A stretch of DNA of 64,000 nt from Strigamia acuminata (taxonomy: Eukaryota; Arthropoda; Chilopoda; Geophilomorpha; Linotaeniidae), in assembly GCA_949358305.1 (NCBI GenBank), contig OX442314.1, positions 6,205,087 to 6,269,086 on the forward strand, written 5' to 3'. The notes under the pieces were generated by a model. The model was not told where the DNA came from. It made no database searches and saw only the letters and a program-made list of their open reading frames with translations. The translations under genes and the position numbers were made by a program. Positions 1 through 11,570 of this stretch are shown in pieces (within the stretch, counting starts at the first letter, position 1; each line of letters starts with the position of its first letter).

Positions 1-479
1 CGGTACTAATAATAGACCGACTGCTTTGGCATCGAATACCATGAGAATCAGCTTGCCAAACACTTGGTGCTACTCGTGGTTACTGTAAAACAGACTGCTT
101 TGGCACCATCAGGTGAAGGAACCGATTCTCAACAATACCGATGCTACTCGTGGTAACGGAATACGTTCATACCGAAAAAGACAACTTGGTCCTGTCCGGA
201 GGATACTGAATTGCACAACGGCGGGTTCTCCTTCGGCGTCGCAACCGTAGACTGTAACATTTATGCAACATAATAATCCCAGCACTTCGACTTCAATTGC
301 CGGCGGTGGCATGATTCTGTAGAATCATGCAACGGTTCTTTGCGAATAAATCAACAAAGAACCAAAAGGTTTTTTACGTGAACAACGAATCATATTTCTT
401 AAGTAACAATACCAAACAGAAAATAATCAAACAGAGCTGCGGAATGGCCGATTGTTTGGGTTTATATAACCTGACTGGA

Positions 480-890
480 TTTAAGGATTAATCCAGTCAT
501 CCAATTGGAACATGGGTTCCACGAATCCCTCCAATCCCGTATCACCGGAAGTGGATACGGAGGAGCATTTATGCAATTTATGCTAATCCTTGTTACAACC
601 GGAACTGGATACCCAGGACCGGAAATGGGTTCCACCAATCAGATTGATCGGTTGACCGATTGATCGCTAAACATTCTGTCCCGCAGAAATGGAAGTTACA
701 TTGTATTTAACAATGTCAGATATTTAATATATATTTATATTAATATTTAACACAATTTATTCACTTGATTAAATATACGTTTATATTTAATCATGAGGTT
801 TTCAAGTTCGTATTCGAATTTATCGCTAATTGCGATCGCGCCATCTAGTGGCAATATGGAGCATTGACAAATGCGGGTTTTAGCAGACGA
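480..890 (+). repeat. diverged Ty3/Gypsy-type LTR fragment
   Basis: This stretch lines up, with many differences, with the last ~450 bp of the complete LTR at 51000-52590. Shared landmarks in the same order are a CCAATCCC...GGAAGTGGATAC block, a GGAACTGGATAC block, an AT-rich stretch and a GCGCCATCTA motif. It is probably an old solo or truncated LTR of a related family. Bases 1-480 hold related-looking CTGCTTTGGCA repeats but no gene that I can support. Confidence 0.5.
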
Positions 891-1539
891 ATCTTCGTAA
901 TTATGCCGTGATACTTTAGTATCATGTGGAAATTAGTGTTTATTCTTAATAAACGAACATCTTTGTATTTGAAACATCATAAATGACTTTATTCTAGACA
1001 TTTATCAGTTTTACACAGAATATTGTAAAAATACCATCATATTGGCGCAACAGCGCTTTCTTGATAGAAAATAGGCATTTATAGCCATTGTAAACCGTCA
1101 TAACATAATCAGATTTTTGTTGGGCCCTCAATAATTGAGTGATTATGATTATTGCAATTATCAACTAATCACAATAATCGCTCATTTAATGAAACCCCTT
1201 AATGTTTCGTTACCACTTAAAATAGGTTTTGTAGCAGTGTACAGGAAAACAAACAAATTTTAACAGTTTTGGTTTGTGTGGACTAATGTCTTTTAATTTT
1301 GTAGATGAATCAAGACGCTTAACAGCTAGAATCATCATTCTATTTCAAGGGCTTTATCCTCCAGAACCAGAAGAATGTAACCAGCGTCTATGGGTATGTA
1401 AATCCATATAAACTGGGAATTCTACACATGTTCTTTGATTTAAAAGATTAACACTAGAGGGAATTAGTAACACAGGATCGTAGATGGGTTGGGAAAGTTA
1501 CTTTTAATAGTAGTCAGAAACTTTGTAAATTTGAGCAAA

Positions 1540-2276
1540 AATATTTTTAATTACAATACTTTTAAGTTTTATCTGAGCAATCCAGAAGATGTTAACATTT
1601 TGGAACCATTGATGATAAAGTATGGATGGTTTAATGCAGTAACACTTCACACATTTAAGGTAACAAACAAGGTGAATAAAGTATGTGTTTTGACTTAATT
1701 TCATGAAATAGACTGTAGGAAGAAATACAAAGCATAATCCCTGTGAAAGAAGCAAAACCGCTTATTCAAAGTGTAGGAATACTTGCGTGCAGAACAATTT
1801 ATATCAAAGGATTAATTGCACGTATGTGTAGCTCTTCATTTTGGGATAAAACAAATGGAATTCTTTCTTTAATATATTATAGCAAAATTTTTCTTTACGT
1901 CTGTTTCTTTTTAAGATTGCCATATATGTCAACATCTAATTTGTCAGTTTGCAATAAGACGGAAGACATTACTAATGCGCATTTTATGTATTTGAACAAT
2001 TATAATTCAAATCAAAAAAGATGCAAATGTAAAGAGCTTTGCACAAACACATTTTACCAAACATCTTTTTATGACATGAGATCAAGTTTTCCTTTCGTCA
2101 CTGTTCTGCAGTTGAGATTTGCTGATAGTTTTGTAGAGACTATAGAAGAGAAACAGGCATATCCGATGTCGGAATTATTAAGCGATTTCGGCAGTATTGT
2201 AGGATTAGCTTTGGGAATGTCATTGCTGTCTTTTTACATGTGGATTAAAAACAGTTACGATTGGTTTAAAAATTAA
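1540..2276 (+). pseudogene. DEG/ENaC (pickpocket-type) channel, 3' exons only
   Basis: This is a truncated copy of an amiloride-sensitive sodium channel family gene. The first piece, about 1555-1690, reads as the extracellular block FYLSNPEDVNILEPL. About 1690-1821 gives a cysteine exon (NPCERSKTAYSKCRNTC in frame). The last exon, about 1912-2276, contains the KRCKCKELC motif, then YPMSELLSDFGSIVGLALG and the second membrane segment with a G-M-S version of the G-x-S selectivity-filter motif, ending with a TAA. No TM1-encoding exon lies upstream, where the inverted duplication starts, so no full channel can be made. It is the inverted twin of exons at 44745-45765. Confidence 0.75.
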
Positions 2277-2976
2277 AATCAATCAAATTTTATTGAAACT
2301 ACCTCTATCTGAAATAATTATTTTGATTTTGAGGAACCACTGTGCAACTTTGCACCACCAACAAAAACGTTTTATTAATTTCAGCACTTTCTGGCACATT
2401 TTACACATGAAAAATATAACAAATACGTATGGACAACGGAGTACGGAGTACTAAGCTTATACTGTATAAAATAATACTTATCAATATTTGTGTGAAAACT
2501 GAGAGTTTTACTCAAATGCAGTTTTATTGATTTTAATTCTATTTCAAGTGCCATTTTTATATTTCATAATTTTTCTATTTCATAATTTTTTGTATTTCCT
2601 ATTTTTGTATTTTCCAATGTTTGTTGCATTTTTATCTCAACTTTTAAAACTCAATTTGTTTTCTCAAACTCATGTAGTGTTTATATCTTCCACCTTCTCA
2701 CCCTAAATTCCATATCTTAAAACTTACATCTGACCCTTCCTGGAACTAACTAATTACGAGCAGGTGTCCTTCGCTCACCAATGAGAGAGCGCCACCCTTT
2801 TCCTTCCCCCCACCTTTATTATCTAGTCTTTTGAAAATAAAATACAATCAGTGTTCTTTTTACAACCAAGCCAGAAGGTCTCCTTTCTTTTCTTTACCAC
2901 TTACATCTTAAAACCAAACCTAAAGATATTTTATGGGTGTGATTTTAGATAATTATGTGGATTCTGTCAAGGGTCT

Positions 2977-3075
2977 GTGGTTTCTAGACATGGCAGATAT
3001 CGCAATGATATAGAAATATACACTTTCTATATCACATTGATATCGGATCTTAAATCATTGTGCTGCCTGGGGCGT
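2977..3075. repeat. short dyad within the inverted-duplication arm
   Basis: Around 2995-3048 the strings ATATCGCAATGATATAGAAA and TTTCTATATCACATTGATAT form an imperfect hairpin. The same dyad is present near 43570-43625 in the other arm. It lies close to the inner end of the duplication. Confidence 0.5.
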
Positions 3076-3424
3076 TCACAAGTCGGATTGTTTGTACCGT
3101 ACCAAACATACAATAAAACACAGCAAAACTTCTTAACAGTCAGGCCAACTTCGAACCGAATTGGAGTGACAGAGGATACAGTTGTGTAAGTATATTTGAT
3201 TCTTCTCTGGCTCACTACAAGAAGGGCGAATTTCCAAAATTCGCCGTTGGAAACCTATTTTGACGTTTCCAATGGCGAATTTAATAAAATGAACAGAATG
3301 AACCTATTAATGTTGACGAATTATTTTTTATTTTGTGACTGGTATGGCCTTCGCCAATGCAGTTAGGGGACCAAAAGCACTGGTTTGGGGTGCATACTCA
3401 CGTAAATAACTGAATTCCCCACAA

Positions 3425-3960
3425 TATTGGTTGGTTGGCCTTTATTGCGTTGTCTAGGGGTATGGGGGAATCCCGTTACCCGTTGCGGTGGTGCCACGGG
3501 GGCACGCCGCATCGGCAACCGACCCGCCATACACTGGGTGGGAACCCAATGGATGGCGTGGCCGGTTCGACTGTACATTCGTGTCGTACTTACCTACGAC
3601 CCACGCGTCTACTCATGGAGGCTGCACAACAGTGGGAACCGCTGTACTGAGTATCATCGTGGTGAATGGTGAGGAGTACAGAGTCCAACCTGGAACACTT
3701 CTTGTCCCTCCCAAGATGAATACCTCTCCTCTGGAGCCACCGCAGACACGTCCTTCTCAGGTGTCCCGTGCTCACTCTCTGTGTGCAGACACGTCCTTCT
3801 CAGTTCGTGTCTCACACCACACCACTCCACTCCCCTCCTCACCACACCACTCCGCTCCCTCCTCCCCGGGCTAGGTCAATCACTCACATAGGGGTTGACC
3901 TTTGGGGCAGCAGGCAGTGTGTGGCAGTGCCGTAGGTCACCAGGGTGGCCTGGCGGTCAC
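3425..3960 (+). repeat. GC-rich dispersed repeat, copy 1
   Basis: This GC-rich block begins with a TTGGTTGGCCTTTATTGCGTTGTCTA-like stretch and ends with a GTAGGTCACCAGGGTGGCC-like stretch. It is related, in opposite orientation, to 47100-47610. Overlapping open frames here are not supported as genes: they shift between frames, are proline and arginine rich and have no family resemblance. The element class is not clear to me. The rest of 3096-4402 shows no gene. Confidence 0.55.
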
Positions 3961-4402
3961 AATTTTTCCTGATAAAAGTGCAGTGTACAATTTAGTCGTA
4001 ACAACATTTTTTGCTCAAACATTTGAAATGAGTTACATCAATAGATAAAAGTACAAACTTACACAAGTTACCCAACTAAATATAAAATTGAGAACAGAAA
4101 TAGTTTTAGTTTTTTGTGCATTCAAACAAATGCACGACACAAATGTCTCAAACGTGTGTTTTTAATTCATAAATATGATGTATACAAGTAAAGTTCGTAG
4201 GGGAGTTAGAAGGGCACACAAATAATCGCTCTTGGCGCTGATAGACCAGGAGACTGACTCTGACTTTGACAATAATGATTTTTGCTGGTGCGTGTTGAAC
4301 TAACAATTCGTCATGATTAAATATACATTTATTTTTTAATCTGTGAAAAAAGAAATTTTAAATATTCTTATATGTACTTAGCTAATATTAGTAATATTTT
4401 AT

Positions 4403-7400
4403 TTACACTCTTTGGAGTGTAAATCGACAACCCACATCTTGATTCCGATACCAATTATAAGATTTTAAAATCCAATCGTACAAAGAGAGAAGTGACATTC
4501 CCAAACCTAATGAGAGAATGCTACCGAAATCGCTTAAGAATTGAGATATTGGATACGCTTGTTTCTCTTCTACAATTTCTACAGAACTATCAGCAAATTG
4601 CAAAAATAGAAATGTAATCTCAGGTTCTAGAAGATTTCTCTGCCGAAAAGTACTTTTGTAAAAAATATGTTCGCAAGGTTGTTTGCATTTGCATTGTTTT
4701 TGGTTCGAGTCCAGGTTGCTTAAATACGTGAAGTGAGCGGTAGTTACGACGCTTGTAGTGTTACAAACTGGCAAATTAAGTTTTCCCATGTATGGTAAAC
4801 TGAAACAAAGAGGAGATTGGTCAAAGATGCAAATGGTGGCAGTTTATCTGCTGAAAAGGGTTAGGTGTCTTTCGAACAGATTCAATCTGGTGATGCAGCA
4901 AATGGATCTGCTTGCAAGTTTGTGTGTGGTTAATGCTAGTGCAATGACCCATTGCCAACTGATAACTGACCACGGATTAGCTGATCAAGTTTAAAACAGT
5001 GAAAATGAAAATAGATGTGATAAAATTGCAGCTGATGTATGAAAAGAAATGAAACATCTGAACTCTACCTGCACTTAACACCTCGAAATACATTGTTATG
5101 CCAGCAAGCACTTTTACACTTGAGATAAGCACTTTTGTTCTCTTCACATGGATCGCGCTTTGTATTTCTTCGTACGATCTATTTCGTAAAAGGAATCTTA
5201 GTATGAGCATTTATACAATTTATTTCATTTTCAACCTGAAAGTCTCGAAGTACTACGTAGTTGACACACTCATAGTTTATGGTCAATGGTGCCAAAATGT
5301 TAACTTCCTCTTCCCGTTTATTTATGATTAGCTGCGTGTTATTATAATCCAAAATATTTACGTTAATTAAAACTGTAAGTTATGTGCTCAAAAACAATTT
5401 TTTATATTTTTCTAGTCACAATTAGGAATAAGTACGTGTGTGTCCGAACCAAACACGAACCATTTTTATAACTTTTTTCAGCTTTGGATTATCCTAAGAA
5501 CTTTTTTGGATCTTTGGGCTCGAATAAATAGACTTTCTCGTTATCTTATTTAAAAATGTTGCTTAAAAAGACACCGAGACTGTCAATTTAACACATTCCA
5601 GTTTGGTTGCAAAATTACAGGTGATTTCAAGTGAAAATTTTTTTTTACACACCTTTAGTTGCGGATCACAAGCTTCGAGTAAAGTTCGAGGTCTTCTAAA
5701 GTAGATGAATAGCTTAGTGGTTTTTGTGCGTGTTTTATCTGTAATACAGCGGTAAAGTCAGAATAAATTTTCCAACTCGTCTGCAGGAAAACAATTTTTA
5801 CGATTAAATAAATCCGGAAAAAAAGAAACATTAAAAATTAAAAATTCCATAATTCAAAAGTAGACTTTGAATACAACCATTAATTAACTAAAATCATAAA
5901 TTAATTTTGTAATTACCATTCCTTATTTGTGAGCAATTACCAAATGGAAGTGAAATAAAATTAATTGATGGTACCTGTAAACATACAACTTTTATTGTTT
6001 CGTTTTGGTTTGAGGAATATGACTGAATATAGTTACATCTTTCCCAAGAGGTTGAACGGTTAACGTTTTGTCGATATTAAGCGATTTCCAGATGTTTTGC
6101 AATGACAATTTGCTGTTAAACAATTGCCAGGGTGATATGTTGCCACAAGTTTTATTGGGTTGTTTAAGTAAGTGTAATCGGGCTTCGTGCATTTCTTCAT
6201 TTAATTCTTCTCCACAAAATGTGACAGAAGGAAATTCGGTGTAGCGTCGTGGACTTATTCGAACGATTGTTGTGCCCGGTTCATCGAGGTAGTAATTGAC
6301 ACGAATGTGCACGCAATACAAAGTAAATCCTGCAACAACTAATACGAATATTAACTTCAACTTTTCTAATACTGTATATATTTTGGTTTGCTCCTCAGTT
6401 TCATCGACTTTTTTTTTGCACGTTTCATACAGACGCTTAATGTTACTGACGGATCTTTTTCGGTGAATGTTTGATGCAACATAATATAAATACCAAATGA
6501 TGTCAGGTAATGAGATTACGGATAGTCCAATAAACAAGCCCAGATTGCCTCCTAAATCTGACAGTAAGGCAATAACGTCATAAGTGTACCGTTCTTCATA
6601 TACAGTGACTTTCTCATTAGTTATTGCTAATGTTAAACTCGTCATTTTATTATTTTTAGCTATGCCGAAATCAGTATGTTGTGTAAAAGTTATATGTTGA
6701 CAAGGACGTTGACAACCGCAATGAGCAATTGGGTCTAGAAATGTAACGACGGACAAAATATAAGAATACATCTCATCTGTATCATTTGCTAATTTGCAAA
6801 GTGGCAAATCTAACTTCATGAACGGAAATCTTGTATAGAATATATTTAATTAGCTGTTTAATTGTGATACCAAACAAGAAGCATTTTCACCATATGTTCT
6901 TACCTGCATTTTAACTTTTTAAAGTCGGTATGTAAGCAATTCCGATAGCATTCTCTGTATTCGTCTTCGTTAGAGCATGAACTGATCGGTGAATTTTGCA
7001 ATATGAACTACAATTGAATAAATTAAAAGAAATTTCAAGTCTTTAGATAAAACTTTACTTTGTTACAACTAAAATTTATTGTAGATGTTGAACCAGGATT
7101 CATCACTGATACAGGAAAGTGAATTCCAACATTTTTTAATGTCAGGTAAATCTAAGGGCAAAGAGGAAAAAATTAATGTAGCAATTGCTATTGTAATTTA
7201 ATCAAGTTACCTCATAAAAAGGCTTATTGCATATCGAGTCGTAATTTTTTTTAAAATTCACTGTCAGTAACTTCCCGACAAATGATTTGCTAGAAGATTT
7301 AGCTATATCAATGAATAATATTAGTGTAAGAATGTAGGTAGTGATAAATGCTTGTTTGTAGTTACCAAATCGAAATGTTGAGCATATTCCTATTGCACTG

Positions 7401-8011
7401 TCAGTTTCCGTCTGAACAACAGAAGTATTTGAATATCCCTATGGGCAAATATAGTATAAATTGTGATTTTTAACTGAATTTCTTTATTGTTTTTTTTAAA
7501 TTTAAATTTTTACTTTCATTTTTACACTGTTGATGTCATCAGTATTGTTAGTTGCTTTCCAAAGTGTATCCATATCGAAAGTTGGGTTTTTAATTCTCAT
7601 TAGTTCATACATCAAGTCATCGCATAAAATGGATCCTGATGTTTGTTTATTTGCTATACGAGTCTCTTCTAAAAGCCTATTCATTTTCTTTGTGTCTGTA
7701 CTACAGACCATTAAGTCTGGTAAAGTAACATTTTCTGATCTACTCGTTACGTCGACAGCTGTAGGATAACTGAAGTAATGCATTATTCTGTCGTATGTCT
7801 GATATGTGAGCATGCACGTGCAAAATGTGAATAAAAGCAGCCAAAGGATGTTATGTTTGCTCCCCCAACCTTTCCTACTGTTTACGAAATCTTCCAATCC
7901 GATTATATCGCAGTTGGGTTTGTTGGTATCATCCTTCACTAAATGGTGAATTGTCAGACGCAGTTGTCTTTTCCCTCTTCTGTATCTGCACATCAAACTA
8001 TTATTCTCCAT
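4403..8011 (-). CDS. fused tandem DEG/ENaC channel, two units in one frame
   Basis: DEG/ENaC subunits form trimeric sodium channels with cytosolic termini and two membrane segments. Unit 1 starts at ATG 8011 (MENNSLMCRYRRGKRQ) and has TM1 near NILWLLLFTFCTCMLTY. Short exons follow at about 7438-7370, 7300-7210, 7167-7050 and 7010-6906. Then comes exon 6836-~6030, which encodes CGCQRPC, ALLSDLGGNLGLFIGLS and TM2 of unit 1 and, without any stop, a ~45-residue charged linker and TM1 of unit 2 (KLIFVLVVAGFTLY), then EFPSVTFCGEEL. Unit 2 continues in exons near 5385-5225 (VNILAPLTINYECVNYVVL) and 5200-5090 (RDPCEENKSAYLKCKSAC), ending with exon ~4799-4403 (CKCKQPC; FGSILSLGLGMS; TM2). Both units keep a G-x-S filter motif. 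The fusion is seen directly in one open exon; expression as a single protein is inference. The alternatives are a decaying tandem pair or two transcripts. Confidence 0.65.
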
Positions 8012-8942
8012 TATTTTGGTACCTTCCAAGCTCGCAGAGTGACTGAATGAGTTTGATCAAAGTGTTTGTTTGCTTGAGCAAACATGCAGAGGGATGGCCA
8101 AACTGAAAAACGTAACAACAACATTAATTTTTTTAACAGTGGTTGTTTCATACGCCAGTAAAATCCATTAATCAACCTTTATGCATGTCTTTGGAAGCAA
8201 TATGGATTATTCACTACCAAAGACCAAATAATAGTATTGCCTTAAATACAGAAGAGGGAAGTAGCCAAACGTCCTAAGCTTTGCTCTTTTTCCAATTCAT
8301 GACATGGGTCTCCAAAATTGTGCCAATTTACAAATATGTCAACAAATTCAACTAACGTCTACATAAATTGACATACGAGTTAACACAGAGTTAACACAAG
8401 AAGAACAATAGTTTTGATCAAGAGAACACACACCGGCACCAGTCAGCTCGGCTACCTGCCCAACTCACATAACTACTACGGTACATCTACTTTCCATCCG
8501 CTTATTCACAGAAAAACGTAACTATACTCAAAACCACCCCAACGTTGATCTATTTCACTGGTGTAGTGGTACAAAAAAGACGTCCAAAACACCAGAATTG
8601 TAATCGAACTCCAGACATTGTGCTCGATTACCAACATTGTCAAAGGTGATGCTTTGACACCGAACTACTTTTCCGTGTAGTAGAACACAGTACACAGTTA
8701 GGCGTAAACCAGCTGAAATAAATCAACGTTGGAGTGGTTTTGAGTATATTTAAAGAATTAACCTGTTACTTTCTGTGTTCAGTGTATCTTTTCATGTCAT
8801 CTTTATGACTCTTTATGTTGTATTTGTCTTTTCTATTTTTTTTTGTCTGTTTATGTCTCTGGGAAGCAAACCCAGCTTTCATCCTTACCCGAAAACTGTT
8901 AGAAATTAACGGAGCTGACAATGCAATCATCGAGTTTCGCAC

Positions 8943-10180
8943 TACCGTTACAAGTCGGGTGAATGTGGCCGATTTTTTTAGGAAATTGTTGATAGTGCCT
9001 TCAATTTAATAACTACAAAACTGTTAACTATGTGATTAGGTGGGTCTTAGGTAGAGTTACAATACCCATATCAAACACTTTGATTTTTTGTCACACATTT
9101 CCTGTTTTTTAAAAAAAACCATGGTGGCCACATTCACCAGCACTGTCGGGAGACATTGGCCACCATTCAGCTTCTTAGAAGGTTAATGTGGCCTGAAAAA
9201 ATGTTTCAAAAAAATTCTATGTACCAAAAATTAATTTTTAAAATTTTTTTTCAATTACTTGGGTTTAAAAACAGACAAAATTTGTCATTTTTTTAAAAAT
9301 TATCACAGGTTTTAATAAAAAATCATTACATATTTGTATAAAAAACGATCACAGATTTGTATAAAAAAATATTCACAGATTTTTTAAAAATTTTCACAGA
9401 TTTTTTAAAAATTTTCACAGATTTTTTAAAAATTTTCACAGATTTTTTAAAAATTTTCACAGATTTTTTAAAAATTTTCACAGATTTTTTAAAAATTTTC
9501 AGATTTTTTAAAAATTTTCAGATTTTTAGAAAATTATTACTGATTATGTTATTAGAGAGACAGCCAACTCAATTGTTGCTTTTTCGAGTTTTATTTCATC
9601 TTGCACCAAGTTTTGGTGTAATGTGTTGGCATTGTTAACTTACAATACATATTACATTATTTTGCCAAATTCATTTAATTAATTAGTAAAATGGCATAAA
9701 CAAACCTCAATTGGGAGCTCATTATGGCAACATCATTGGCGCCGCAATATTGGATATGACTACTTCCGGTTGGGGTTGAATGTGGCCATGTGTGGCCACA
9801 TTCAACTCCGAATGAGTGAGTTGTCTTTCTAACATCACTGTATCAAAACTATTAAAGTTAGCAGCATTATTATTTTTTTGTAACATTATAACACATTGAA
9901 GAATGAGTACTTAAAATTCCAATCAGCAATTAGCAATACTTTTTTCAGGCCTCATTTTTCACTAGTTTTACATGCAATGCTTAAATAATGTGTAGATTTT
10001 TTTAAATTGATCACAAAAATGTGAAATATTTTTTTTAAGCAAGCTGAAACCATGATAGATTAATTAAAAATAACAACTAAATGATAAATGGCCCAGCAGA
10101 AAGTGAGGGATTTTTTTTCTACAAACTTCATTTTTGGCGACATTCACCTGCCGGCGCCACCTTCACCCGACTTTACGGTA
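8943..10180. mobile_element. TIR DNA element with CCGT..GTCGGGTGAA ends
   Basis: The left end reads TA then CCGTTACAAGTCGGGTGAAT. The right end is its imperfect reverse complement (TTCACCCGACTTTACGG) followed by TA, which suggests a TA target duplication. The interior is AT-rich, has several GTGGCC/GGCCAC-ATTCA motifs and a minisatellite, and holds no transposase-like frame. This makes it a non-autonomous element of about 1.24 kb. The upstream interval 8030-8942 shows no gene. Confidence 0.55.
9370..9532 (+). repeat. 21-bp minisatellite
   Basis: About seven to eight copies of a 21-base unit built on TTTTTTAAAAATTTTCACAGA lie in tandem, with two shorter end units. The 21-base period creates a repeating 7-residue frame that is not a gene. 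The array lies inside the TIR element at 8943-10180. Confidence 0.8.
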
Positions 10181-10304
10181 CAACTATTCGTGTCGTGACC
10201 GAATTTATTTCCAACAAAAACAACACCACGGTGTTGTACATTCAATTTTTAAAAAATGCAATTTTAGAAACATTGTGAAGAAATTTGAATAGAATATCAT
10301 TTCA

Positions 10305-10420
10305 GCTAGGCCTGTGCGATTATTTTTCCAAGCAAATATGAATACGATTACAGTATTCACTCGGCTGCGATCTGTCGCAAAAGCAATATATCGCATCAGA
10401 AAAGTGATCTCGTAAAGCTT
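10305..10420 (+). repeat. terminal fragment of a GGCCTGTGC-ended element
   Basis: CTAGGCCTGTGCGATTATTT here matches the end of the element at 31745-32550, which ends AATCACACAGGCCTA. No matching opposite end was found nearby, so this is probably a broken copy. The flanking 10421-10837 shows nothing recognisable. Confidence 0.45.
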
Positions 10421-10837
10421 CAAATTGACGTCTGGTTCATGTAGGGGCCAGGGTCAGTTTAAACGGCGGAGGGTCACGGGCAATAACTGTGAAAACTGGC
10501 GTTTAAGAGAGAGTGGGGATGTGTAAGATCGAGGGTGACAAGGCGGTGGCGAGAACGTAAGCCAACATTCAGCGGGAGTTTTGGGCGATATTGGATGACG
10601 CTGAATGAATCGGAAGTGTAGAATTTTTGTCATAAATTATCAGACATAACTCTTTGTTCCTTTGATTTTGTATTTCGAGACCTTAAAAGACACAATAAAA
10701 TTGTCCTCGACCCAAACAGACATGCTTTATTTTCGCGAGACCAGAAAATCGATCAATCAGTAAATAAAATACGACTTCTGTCGTTTTTCAACACAAATAC
10801 GATAAATATGACTTACGAAAATTCAAACTATAAGCAC

Positions 10838-11570
10838 TAGGCGCATTCGAAAAGTCATTAAAACGAGTGTAAACGTGTTTACACTCGTTTTCACACGACA
10901 TTTACACGAATTAATTCGTGTAAATGTCGTGTAAACTGGTTAAACGGAAACGGCCTGTACGCCACGTTTCCGTTTAAAATCTCCGTGCAACGAGTTTTCT
11001 CGTTGAAATCGGGTCTTGCTGGCAGCCATCTTGGATTTTCGTTAGATCGGTTGGAACGATGTCAATCGCAAGAACAATTTTTTAGCAGGTATTAGCCGCA
11101 TTCTTGCGATCGAATGCGGCCGATGTTCGACCGCATTTGTACGATCGAATACGGCCGACGTTCGGCCGACGTTCGGCCGCATTTGTACAATCGAATGCGG
11201 CCGACGTTCGGCCGACGTTCGGCCGCGTTTGTGCGATCTAATGCGGCCGGTGTTCGGCCGCATTTGTGCGATTGAGGCGGATGTTCAGCCGATACCCGTT
11301 CGGAAATAAATATTAATAATACAAATAATTAAAATAAATTTACATTTTATAATCATGTTTTTATAATCTCCTGTTTTTTTTTTAGAGTAAACAACAACAA
11401 TAATGACTATGGTTATTATTTGGACTAATTTAATATTTACACTTGAATTTACACTACTGAATTTTACACAGAAATTTATTTTGAAACTCGAAAATTGGGT
11501 CGTTTAACTTGAAATTTACACTACCAGTTGCACTGGTCGTTTAGTGCAAATTACTTTTCGAATGCGCCTA
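10838..11570. mobile_element. non-autonomous TIR element with GGCGCATTCGAAAAGT ends
   Basis: The ends are TA-GGCGCATTCGAAAAGT and its exact reverse complement ACTTTTCGAATGCGCC-TA, about 733 bp apart. The interior holds two adjacent near-perfect hairpins (10860-10932) and a cluster of GCGGCCGACGTTCGGCCGC palindromes (about 11085-11275). A related element with GGTGCATTCAATTCTAAA ends and the same GC-rich palindromic motifs lies at 47780-50248. No transposase is encoded. Confidence 0.75.
10860..10932. repeat. two adjacent hairpins
   Basis: 10860-10891 has 15-bp arms around a 2-base loop (AAAACGAGTGTAAAC / GTTTACACTCGTTTT). 10893-10932 is a perfect 40-base palindrome with 20-base arms (ACACGACATTTACACGAATT and its complement). 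They are subterminal in the TIR element. Confidence 0.9.

Larger units (their letters stand above)
1103..3095 (+). repeat. left arm of a ~2 kb inverted duplication
   Basis: The sequence from about 1103 to 3095 reappears in reverse complement at about 43520-46152. The two arms match almost base for base over long stretches, for example the conceptual peptides of the 1489-1698 and 45556-45765 frames differ at one of 69 residues. The right arm is longer because it carries two extra transposons (425 and 261 bp). The outer end of the left arm falls inside a MITE that is complete next to the right arm (46058-46545), so the left arm looks like the truncated derivative. Confidence 0.85.

Noticed and set aside
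3427-3874. Overlapping GC-rich frames as a gene
   Set aside because: They lie in a dispersed repeat with a second copy at 47100-47610, and the frames are not shared between copies.
4758-4994. 78-codon plus frame
   Set aside because: It overlaps an exon and intron of the minus-strand channel gene and has no recognisable features.
10081-10278. 65-codon plus frame
   Set aside because: It overlaps a transposon end and shows no domain.
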